In this document: positions 6,003 to 11,900 of the stretch, in pieces
Layout of the letters: each line of letters opens with the position of its first letter
Position numbering within the stretch: the stretch's first letter is position 1
Origin: Methylorubrum extorquens
GTDB taxonomy: Bacteria > Pseudomonadota > Alphaproteobacteria > Rhizobiales > Beijerinckiaceae
NCBI GenBank assembly: GCA_019695455.1
Contig: JAEUAC010000045.1
Coordinates: 1 to 11,900, forward strand
Reading direction: 5' to 3'
Length of the DNA stretch: 11,900 nucleotides
Notes under the pieces: generated by a model
Seen by the model: the letters and a program-made list of their open reading frames with translations, nothing else
Database searches by the model: none
What the model was told of the DNA's origin: nothing
Program-made: the position numbers and the translations under genes

Positions 6003-7286
6003 CTCGAGCGGTTCCAGACGGCGGGCGAGGATCTTGTCCACGCGGCGTCCGTCGAGGTCGACCACCTCGAAGCGCCAGCCATGCGCCTGGACCGTCTCGC
6101 CCGTCGCGGGCAGGTGCTGCAGTTCGCCGATGACGAGGCCGGCCACCGTCTCGTAGGCGCGACGCTCCGGCAGGGTCACGCCCAGCATGTCGGCCATCTC
6201 GTCGACCGGCATCCAGCCGGCGAGGAGCCAGGAGCCGTCCTCCCGCTGCACGGCCTCGGGCTCGCTCGCGCCCTCGTCGGAGCGGAACGCGCCGGCGATC
6301 GCGTCGAGGATGTCGGCCGGCGTCGCGAGCCCTTCGAAATGGCCGTACTCGTCGTGGACGAGCGCCACGGGCACCTCGGCCTCGCGCAGCACGTTCAGCG
6401 CGTCGAGCGCGTCGAGCGTGTCCGGCACGACCGGGGCCGTCTTCATGCTGCCGCGCACGTCGATCCGCTTGCCGGACAGGAGCGGCGCCAGGACCTCGCG
6501 CACCTGCACCACGCCCAGCATGTTGTCGGGCGATCCCTCGCCGACGGGAAGGCGGGAATGCGTGGTGATGGAGAGGCGCCGCCGCAGCTCCTCCTCGTCG
6601 TCCTCGAGGTCGAGCCACTCGACCTCGGTGCGCGGCGTCATCACGGAGCGGACCGCCCGGTCGCCGAGCCGGAGCACGCCGGAGATCATCTTGCGCTCGT
6701 CCACCTCGAGGATGCCGGCCGTCTCGGCTTCCGCCATGACGGTGCGGATCTCCTCCTCGGTGACGGCATTCTCCTGCGCCGTCGATTGGCCGAACATGCG
6801 GAAGATCAGGCGCGTCGAGGCATCGAGCAGCCACACGACCGGACCCGCGACCTTCGACACCACCTTCATGAGCGGCGCGACGAGGCAGGCGAGACCTTCG
6901 GCGTTCCGCAGCGCCAGGTTCTTCGGCACGAGCTCCCCGACGACGACGGACAGATAGGTGATGAGGCTGATGACGACGGCGTAGCCGAGGGGCCCCGCGA
7001 CGCGGGCCGACATGCCGTTGTCCTGCAGGATCTCCGTCAGGCGCTCGCCGAGCGCCGCGCCCGAGAACGCGCCGGCCAGGATGCCGACGAGCGTGATGCC
7101 GATCTGGACCGTGGAGAGGAAGCGGCCCGGATCCTCGGCGAGCGACAGGGCGGCTCGCGCACCCGGGCGCCCGGCATCGGCCATGGCCTTCAGCCGCGCC
7201 TTTCGGGCCGAGACGAGCGCGAGTTCAGAGAGGGAGAAGACCCCGTTGAGCAGGATCAGGCAGACCGCGATGACGAGTTCGAGCAC
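5997..7286 (-). CDS. Hemolysin/CorC-family membrane protein (DUF21-CBS-CBS-CorC_HlyC)
   Basis: A protein of 429 aa starting at GTG (complement of 7284-7286). A nearby upstream ATG is out of frame and no strong Shine-Dalgarno is seen. The N-terminal DUF21/CNNM domain (about 1-190) has several TM segments: LELVIAVCLILLNGVFSLSEL at the start, VQIGITLVGILAGAFSG, and YAVVISLITYLSVVVGELVPK. SELALVSARKARL and GELVPKNLALRNAE are family landmarks. A CBS pair follows (about 210-345) with SVMTPRTEVEWLD and the repeat around HDEYGHFEGLATPADILDAI. A CorC_HlyC/transporter-associated domain closes it (about 355-425, SWLLAGWMPVDEM to FEVVDLDGRRVDKI). The family is linked to Mg2+/Co2+ handling, and the name hemolysin is historical, not evidence of toxicity. 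It lies downstream of maeB on the same strand with a 113-nt gap. Confidence 0.9.
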   Translation of the reverse strand: MLELVIAVCLILLNGVFSLSELALVSARKARLKAMADAGRPGARAALSLAEDPGRFLSTVQIGITLVGILAGAFSGAALGERLTEILQDNGMSARVAGPLGYAVVISLITYLSVVVGELVPKNLALRNAEGLACLVAPLMKVVSKVAGPVVWLLDASTRLIFRMFGQSTAQENAVTEEEIRTVMAEAETAGILEVDERKMISGVLRLGDRAVRSVMTPRTEVEWLDLEDDEEELRRRLSITTHSRLPVGEGSPDNMLGVVQVREVLAPLLSGKRIDVRGSMKTAPVVPDTLDALDALNVLREAEVPVALVHDEYGHFEGLATPADILDAIAGAFRSDEGASEPEAVQREDGSWLLAGWMPVDEMADMLGVTLPERRAYETVAGLVIGELQHLPATGETVQAHGWRFEVVDLDGRRVDKILARRLEPLET

Positions 7287-7355
7287 GACCCATAGGGCCG
7301 GCTCGCCACAGGCGACCGGTCCTCTCCCATGAACACACGATGCCGGCGATGATGG

Positions 7356-7393
7356 GGACCGGGCCGGCCCAGGTCAAGCGGAAGACCCGGTCC
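7356..7393 (-). terminator. Hairpin downstream of the malic enzyme gene
   Basis: GGACCGGG (7356-7363) and CCCGGTCC (7386-7393) are perfect 8-bp complements with a 22-nt loop. On the - strand this starts 6 nt after the maeB stop (7400-7402). There is no T-tract on its 3' side. It could mark the maeB mRNA end or separate maeB from the CBS-protein gene that follows. Confidence 0.4.
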
Positions 7394-7399
7394 GGCGGC

Positions 7400-9691
7400 T
7401 CAACCTCCGATATTGTAGGCCGCGAGGGCGGCCGCCCGCACGAGGTCCGTGTCGGTCGCGCCGAGCGAGACGATCTGCACCGACCGGTCGAGCCCGACGA
7501 TCAGCGGGCCGATCACGGTCGCGCCGCCGAGCTGCGCGAGCATCCGGCTCGAGATCGAGGCCGAGTGGAAGGCCGGCATGACGAGCACGTTCGCCGGGCC
7601 CGTGAGGCGGCAGAAGGGGTAGGCCGCCATCAGGTCCCGGTTCAGGGCGACGTCGGCCGCCATGTCGCCGTCGTACTCGAAGTCGACGCGCTGGCCGTCC
7701 AGGATCTTCACGGCCTCCCGCACGTGGCGCGACCGCTCGCCCTCCGGGTGGCCGAAGGTCGAGAAGGCGAGGAGCGCCACCCGGGGCTCGAGGCCCATCC
7801 GACGCGCGACGCCCGCCGCCTCGACGGCGATCTCGGCGAGCGCCGCCGCGTTGGGCATCTCCGTGACGGCCGTGTCGGCGACCAGGACCGTGTGGCCGCG
7901 CGACAGGCAGAGCGACACGCCGATCACGCGATGGCCGGGCTTGTCGTCGATCACGTGCCGCACGTCGTCGAAGGCGACGGAGAAGTTGCGCGTCACGCCC
8001 GTCACCATGGCGTCGGCGTCGCCGAGCGCCGTCATGGCGGCCGCGAAATGGTTGCGGTCCTGGTTGATCAGGCGCTGGCAGTCGCGGAACAGGAAGCCCT
8101 GCCGCTGCAGGCGGGCGTAGAGGTACTGGGCATAGGCGGAGTTCCGCTTCGACAGCCGGGCATTGTGGATCTCGATCCCGTCCCGGCCCTCCAGGTCGAT
8201 GCCGGCCGCCGCCGCGGTCGCGACGACGCGATCCTCGCGGCCGACCAGGATCGCCGTGCCGAGGCCCTGGTTGGCGAAGGACATCGCGGCGCGGATGACC
8301 TGCTCCTCCTCGCCCTCGGCGAAGACGACGCGCTTCGGGTATTTCCGCACGCGCTCGAAGACGCGCGACAGGACGCCGGCCGTCGGGTCGCGCCGGGCCT
8401 GGAGCTCGTCCCGGTAGGCGGCCATGTTCGGGATGGCCCGGCCCGCGACGCCCGCCTCCATGGCCGCTTCGGCCACGGCGGGCGGCACCGTCGAGATCAG
8501 CCGCGGATCGAACGGCACGGGGATGATGTACTCGCGCCCGAAGCGGGGCCGGGAGCCCTGGTAGGCCGCCGCGACCTCGTCCGGCACGTCCTCGCGGGCG
8601 AGATCGGCGAGCGCCTGGGCGGCCGCGATCTTCATCTCCATCGTGATGGAGGTGGCCCGCACGTCGAGCGCGCCCCGGAAGATGTAGGGGAAGCCGAGCA
8701 CGTTGTTGATCTGGTTCGGGTAGTCGGACCGGCCGGTCGCCATGATGGCGTCGCCCCGGATGGCGGCCACGTCCTCCGGCGTGATCTCGGGGTCCGGATT
8801 CGCCATGGCGAAGATGATCGGGTTCGCGGCCATCGACCGGATCATCTCGTCCGTGAAGGCGCCCTTGGCGGAGAGCCCGAACACGGCGTCCGCGCCCTTC
8901 ATGGCGTCGGCCAGCGTGCGGGCGTCGGTCCGGACCGCGTGGGCCGACTTCCACTGGTTCATGCCCTCCTGCCGGCCCTGGTAGACGACCCCCTTCGTGT
9001 CGCAGAGGATGACGTTCTCCGGCCTGAGGCCCAGGGCCTTCAGGAGGTCGAGGCAGGCGATGCCGGCCGCGCCCGCGCCGTTCACGACGAGGCGCGTCTG
9101 CGCCATCTCGCGCCCCGTGAGGTGGAGGGCGTTGATGAGGCCCGCCGCCGCGATGATGGCCGTCCCGTGCTGGTCGTCGTGGAAGACCGGGATGTCCATC
9201 AGCTCCCGGAGCCGCTCCTCGACGATGAAGCACTCCGGCGCCTTGATGTCCTCGAGGTTGATGCCGCCGAATGTGGGACCCAGATACCGCACGCAGTTGA
9301 TGAGCTCGTCCGCGTCCTCCGTGCCGACCTCGAGGTCGAACGCGTCGATGTCCGCGAAGCGCTTGAAGAGGACCGCCTTGCCTTCCATCACGGGTTTCGA
9401 GGCGAGCGCCCCCCGGTTGCCCAGCCCCAGGATGGCGGTGCCGTTGGAGATGACGCCGACGAGGTTGCCCTTGGCCGTGTAGTCGTAGGCGCGGGCGGGA
9501 TCGGCCGCGATGGCGAGGACGGGCACGGCCACGCCCGGCGAATAGGCGAGCGACAGGTCGCGCTGGGTCGCCATGGGCTTCGTCGCCACGACCTCGAGCT
9601 TGCCCGGCCGGCCGCTCTGGTGGAACTGCAGCGCCTCCTGGTCCGTGAAGGTCGGGCGCTTGCGGCGCGAATTCGGCGTCTGGTCGTCCAT
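7400..9691 (-). CDS. maeB: NADP-dependent malic enzyme with C-terminal phosphotransacetylase-like domain
   Basis: A protein of 763 aa, the size of the two-domain MaeB class (E. coli about 759). It oxidatively decarboxylates malate to pyruvate plus CO2, giving NADPH. The malic N-domain (about 15-160) shows SLAYSPGVA (47-55) with the catalytic-type Tyr50, Lys105 in EGKAVLFK, and NLEDIKAPECF (145-155), which carries metal-ligand acids. FHDDQHGTA (170-178) supplies further acidic ligands. The Rossmann loop is NGAGAAG (204-210). From about 430 a PTA-like domain runs to the end (KRVVFAEGEEEQVIRAA, ADAMVTGVTRNF, PANVLVMPAFHSA, IGPLIVGLDRSVQI). In this enzyme class it is regulatory, often sensing acetyl-CoA, rather than a working transacetylase. 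Cytosolic. NADP rather than NAD use is inferred from class, not proven. It is divergent from the TA-mutS unit. Confidence 0.95.
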   Translation of the reverse strand: MDDQTPNSRRKRPTFTDQEALQFHQSGRPGKLEVVATKPMATQRDLSLAYSPGVAVPVLAIAADPARAYDYTAKGNLVGVISNGTAILGLGNRGALASKPVMEGKAVLFKRFADIDAFDLEVGTEDADELINCVRYLGPTFGGINLEDIKAPECFIVEERLRELMDIPVFHDDQHGTAIIAAAGLINALHLTGREMAQTRLVVNGAGAAGIACLDLLKALGLRPENVILCDTKGVVYQGRQEGMNQWKSAHAVRTDARTLADAMKGADAVFGLSAKGAFTDEMIRSMAANPIIFAMANPDPEITPEDVAAIRGDAIMATGRSDYPNQINNVLGFPYIFRGALDVRATSITMEMKIAAAQALADLAREDVPDEVAAAYQGSRPRFGREYIIPVPFDPRLISTVPPAVAEAAMEAGVAGRAIPNMAAYRDELQARRDPTAGVLSRVFERVRKYPKRVVFAEGEEEQVIRAAMSFANQGLGTAILVGREDRVVATAAAAGIDLEGRDGIEIHNARLSKRNSAYAQYLYARLQRQGFLFRDCQRLINQDRNHFAAAMTALGDADAMVTGVTRNFSVAFDDVRHVIDDKPGHRVIGVSLCLSRGHTVLVADTAVTEMPNAAALAEIAVEAAGVARRMGLEPRVALLAFSTFGHPEGERSRHVREAVKILDGQRVDFEYDGDMAADVALNRDLMAAYPFCRLTGPANVLVMPAFHSASISSRMLAQLGGATVIGPLIVGLDRSVQIVSLGATDTDLVRAAALAAYNIGG

Positions 9692-9743
9692 GGCTCTTGG
9701 GCTCGTGTTTCCTCGGCCGAGACCCTAGGCGGAGGACCGCGCG

Positions 9744-9754
9744 GGCTTCAAGCC
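9744..9754. promoter_or_regulatory. 11-bp palindrome in the maeB / antitoxin divergent region
   Basis: GGCTT-C-AAGCC is a perfect 5+1+5 inverted repeat in the 117-bp gap (9692-9808) between divergent genes. The same gap has CTCGGCCGAG at 9712-9721, but that pure-GC-type palindrome is weaker evidence here. Either could be an operator for maeB or for the TA operon. Function is unknown. Confidence 0.3.
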
Positions 9755-9773
9755 GCTACCTTCGGCGCAGCGC

Positions 9774-9803
9774 TGGACGATGTGGCGACCGGATGGCTAT
9801 ATT
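9774..9803 (+). promoter_or_regulatory. Candidate promoter for the antitoxin-toxin-mutS unit (leaderless)
   Basis: TATATT (9798-9803) is the strongest -10-like word in the gap, matching TATAAT at 5 of 6 positions. A weak TGGACG (9774-9779) lies 18 bp upstream as -35. Only 5 nt separate the -10 word from the antitoxin ATG at 9809, so transcription would begin at or next to the start codon. No Shine-Dalgarno is present, in agreement with a leaderless transcript. ATGG (9793-9796) and CCAT (9807-9810) flank the -10 and may be operator half-sites for autorepression. Confidence 0.45.
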
Positions 9804-9808
9804 CGCCC

Positions 9809-10054
9809 ATGAGCACCTACAGCGTCGCGGAGGCCCGCAACCAGCTCTCGGCCCTGATCGAGCGGGCGGAGGCGGGCGAGGACGTCGTCATCACGCGTCA
9901 CGGCCGGCCGGTGGTCGCGCTCAGGGCCATCGAACGCGATCCTCTTTCGGCGGGAGCGGCGCTGGCTTGGTTGCGGGCCGCCGATCGCGGGCCGTCATGC
10001 GGTCGCGACGCGGCCGAGACGTTGAGCGAGATCCGGGACGAGGATTGGCGTTGA
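9809..10054 (+). CDS. Phd/YefM-family antitoxin (partner of PIN toxin)
   Basis: A protein of 81 aa, typical for a Phd/YefM antitoxin. The N-terminal half is the DNA-binding fold with the family pattern MSTYSVAEARNQLSALIERA (1-20), then GEDVVITRHGRPVVALRA (23-40), which matches the conserved G-E-x-V-x-I-T-R-x-G-x-P core. The C-terminal tail (41-81, ending EIRDEDWR) is the variable toxin-neutralising segment. The ATG at 9809 has no ribosome binding site and sits 5 nt after a TATATT box. The frame stays open far upstream across the antisense of maeB, but similarity to the family begins exactly at this ATG. Its stop overlaps the toxin start as TTGA (10051-10054). Such proteins bind the toxin and, usually with it, repress their own promoter. 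Confidence 0.9.
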   Translation: MSTYSVAEARNQLSALIERAEAGEDVVITRHGRPVVALRAIERDPLSAGAALAWLRAADRGPSCGRDAAETLSEIRDEDWR

Positions 10055-10473
10055 GGCTCTATCTCGACGCCAACGTGGTCGTGAGCCTGTTCGCTCACGA
10101 CGCGCTCACGACGCGTGCCGAACGCCTCCTGGCCGATCATGAACATTGGCGTCTCGTCCTCAGCGACTTCGCCTGCGCCGAATTCTCGGCCGTGATCCGG
10201 CGGCGTGTCAGAACCGGCGAGATCGACGAGGCGCATGCGCAGCGCACGTTCAGCCGTCTCGACCACTGGGCACGCGAGTACACGTCCCGTGCCGAGTTGC
10301 AGCCCTCCGACATCGTAGCGGCCGACGTGCTGTCGAGGCGGCCGGACCTGTCCATTCGAACGCCTGACGCCATTCATGTCGCGGTCGCGCGCCGGATCGC
10401 CGCGCCGCTCGCGACGTTCGACGTCAAGCTCGCCGAGAACGCGCGCATCGCCGGACTGGACGTCCTCACGTGA
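10051..10473 (+). CDS. PIN-domain ribonuclease toxin, VapC-like
   Basis: A protein of 140 aa from TTG 10051, preceded by GAGG (10040-10043) at 7 nt and overlapping the antitoxin stop by 4 nt. The start gives MRLYLDANVVV, the classic PIN opening. The acidic active-site set is visible: D6 (LDAN), E44 (ACAEFSAV), D106 (TPDAIHVA) and D124 (LATFDVKLAENA). All four are intact, so the nuclease should be active. PIN toxins of this kind cleave RNA, often tRNA or rRNA, in a Mg2+-dependent way; the target here is unknown. Pairing PIN toxins with Phd/YefM-type rather than AbrB-type antitoxins is common. Its stop TGA overlaps the mutS GTG (GTGA, 10470-10473), an unusual downstream partner. Confidence 0.9.
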   Translation: MRLYLDANVVVSLFAHDALTTRAERLLADHEHWRLVLSDFACAEFSAVIRRRVRTGEIDEAHAQRTFSRLDHWAREYTSRAELQPSDIVAADVLSRRPDLSIRTPDAIHVAVARRIAAPLATFDVKLAENARIAGLDVLT

Positions 10474-11900
10474 CCGCGCCGACCGCGGGAGAGCAATCAG
10501 CGGACCAGCGCGTCACGCCCATGATGGCGCAGTATTGCGAGATCAAGGCCAACAATCCGGGCTGCCTCCTCTTCTACCGGATGGGCGACTTCTTCGAGCT
10601 GTTCTTCGAGGATGCCGAGATCGCCTCGCGGGCGCTCGGGATCGCCCTGACGAAGCGCGGCAAGCATCTCGGGTCGGACATCCCGATGTGCGGCGTCCCG
10701 GTGGAGAGGTCGGACGACTACCTGCACCGGCTGATCGCGCTCGGCCATCGCGTCGCGATCTGCGAGCAGACCGAGGATCCGGCCGAGGCCAAGAAGCGGG
10801 GCGGCAAATCGGTCGTGCGCCGGGCCGTGGTGCGGCTCGTCACGCCCGGCACGCTCACGGAGGACCGGCTTCTCGAGCCCGCCCAGGCGAACCGGCTCGT
10901 GGCCCTGGCGCGGCGGCGCGTCACCGACACGGCCTGGTCCTACGGGCTCGCGGCGCTCGACATCTCGACCGGCCGCTTCGACGTGTCCGAGATCGAGGGC
11001 GGCGCGCTCGCGGCCGAGATCGCGCGGCTCGATCCGCGGGAGATCGTGCTGCCGGACAGCGTCCACGACGATCCGGACCTGCGGGCGCTCTGGCGCGAGG
11101 GGAGGGCCTCCCTGACCCCGCTGCCGCGCGACGGGCTCGACGCGGCCTCGGCGGAGCGGCGGCTCCGGGAGTTCTTCGGCGTCGCGACGCTCGACGCGTT
11201 CGGCGAGTTCTCGCGGATCGAGGTCGCGGCGGCGGGGGCCGCGCTCGCCTATGTCGAGAAGACGCAGCTCGGCGCGCGCCCCGCGCTGTCGCCGCCGTCC
11301 CGCGTCTCGGGCGGCGGCACGATGCTGATCGACCCGGCGACGCGCGCCAATCTCGAGATCGTCCGGACGCTCGCGGGGGAGCGGGCGGGCTCGCTGCTGG
11401 CCGCGCTCGACCGCACCGTGACGGCGGCCGGCGGCCGGCTCCTGGCGGAACGGCTCGCGGGGCCCCTGACCGACCCCGTCGCGATCGCCGTCCGGCAGGA
11501 GGCGGTCGCCTTCCTGATCGAGGAGCGGGACCTGAGGGCGCAGGTGCGGGCGCAGCTCGGGCGCGCGCCGGATCTCGTGCGGGCGCTGTCCCGGCTCAGC
11601 CTGGAGCGCGGCGGCCCGCGCGACCTCGCGGCCCTGCGCGACGGCCTCGCGGCGGCGGCGGCCCTCGCCGAGCGGCTGGGCCGCGAGCAATCGGCGCCGG
11701 CCGAGATCGCGGAGGCCGCGGCCGCGCTCGGCGGGCTCGATCCCGCCCTCCTGGCGGGGCTCCGCGATCTCCTCGCGGACGAGCTGCCGCTGCATCGCCG
11801 CGACGGCGGCTTCGTGCGGGCGGGCCACGACCCGGTCCTCGACGAGACGCGCGAGCTCGCGACCGATTCCCGGCGCGTCATCGCGGCCCTGCAGGCCCGC
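10470..11900 (+). CDS. mutS: DNA mismatch repair protein MutS, N-terminal part (truncated by window end)
   Basis: 477 codons are open to the window edge from GTG 10470. This start overlaps the toxin stop and places TPMMAQYCEIK at residues 16-26, close to the usual MutS distance. ATG 10521 would remove the short N-terminal peptide and has no ribosome binding site at the right distance. The mismatch-recognition domain shows LLFYRMGDFFELF with F41 and E43, the Phe-x-Glu pair that wedges into mispairs. It continues with ALTKRG, IPMCGVP and VAICEQTEDP. VTPGTLTED and ALDISTGRF mark the connector side, and the core/lever begins near AYVEKTQLG, MLIDPATRANLEI. The ATPase and C-terminal domains lie beyond the window. 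It acts with MutL in post-replicative repair. Confidence 0.96.
   Translation, partial: MTAPTAGEQSADQRVTPMMAQYCEIKANNPGCLLFYRMGDFFELFFEDAEIASRALGIALTKRGKHLGSDIPMCGVPVERSDDYLHRLIALGHRVAICEQTEDPAEAKKRGGKSVVRRAVVRLVTPGTLTEDRLLEPAQANRLVALARRRVTDTAWSYGLAALDISTGRFDVSEIEGGALAAEIARLDPREIVLPDSVHDDPDLRALWREGRASLTPLPRDGLDAASAERRLREFFGVATLDAFGEFSRIEVAAAGAALAYVEKTQLGARPALSPPSRVSGGGTMLIDPATRANLEIVRTLAGERAGSLLAALDRTVTAAGGRLLAERLAGPLTDPVAIAVRQEAVAFLIEERDLRAQVRAQLGRAPDLVRALSRLSLERGGPRDLAALRDGLAAAAALAERLGREQSAPAEIAEAAAALGGLDPALLAGLRDLLADELPLHRRDGGFVRAGHDPVLDETRELATDSRRVIAALQAR

Noticed and set aside
6081..7295. 404-codon + frame antisense to the CBS-domain gene
   Set aside because: It has charged low-complexity composition and no recognisable motif, while the - strand frame is a clear DUF21/CBS protein.
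9712..9721. CTCGGCCGAG palindrome upstream of maeB
   Set aside because: It is perfect but made of words common in this GC-rich sequence, and gives no independent sign of function.
7340..10054. 904-codon open frame on + opposite maeB, running in frame into the antitoxin
   Set aside because: It is the stop-poor antisense frame of a GC-rich gene, with low-complexity R/H/D/V composition. Only its last 81 codons, from ATG 9809, resemble a protein family, so a fused giant antitoxin is not credible.

Overview
This is a GC-rich (roughly 70% by eye), gene-dense chromosomal segment with no RNA genes, insertion sequences or CRISPR arrays. The gene order mnmG-rsmG-parA-parB with a parS site inside rsmG, and a malic enzyme gene facing mutS, points to an alphaproteobacterium. 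Hyphomicrobiales is likely; a Methylobacteriaceae-like member is a guess from composition and protein style, not a demonstrated assignment.

Region 1 (1-2663, + strand) is the chromosome-segregation block. It holds the 3' end of mnmG (tRNA U34 modification), rsmG (16S rRNA m7G methylation), parA and parB. mnmG/rsmG overlap by 11 nt, rsmG/parA by 4 nt, and parA/parB are 13 nt apart, so the block reads as one operon. A 14-bp perfect palindrome matching the parS core is embedded in codons 16-20 of rsmG, so the ParB-binding site, the ATPase and the ParB clamp lie together.

Region 2 (2664-5089, + strand) is a TonB energiser operon, exbB-exbD-tonB, coupled by a 4-nt gap (exbB/exbD) and an ATGA overlap (exbD/tonB). 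Its 170-bp leader holds an imperfect palindrome resembling an iron-responsive operator, a possible promoter, and a perfect inverted repeat covering the exbB ribosome binding site.

Region 3 (5090-9691) has a hairpin, then an SDR oxidoreductase on + (best start GTG 5169). Facing it on the - strand are a DUF21/CBS membrane protein of the hemolysin/CorC family and a two-domain NADP-type malic enzyme (malic enzyme plus phosphotransacetylase-like domain).

Region 4 (9692-11900, + strand) is the most unusual part. A Phd/YefM-like antitoxin and a PIN-domain (VapC-like) toxin sit between the malic enzyme gene and mutS. They overlap each other (TTGA) and mutS (GTGA), so the mismatch repair gene appears translationally coupled to a toxin-antitoxin module. 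The antitoxin has a TATATT box 5 nt before its ATG and no Shine-Dalgarno, suggesting a leaderless, autoregulated transcript. mutS runs off the window end.

No wholly new system is evident. The best leads are the TA-mutS coupling, the intragenic parS and the layered regulatory structure before exbB.
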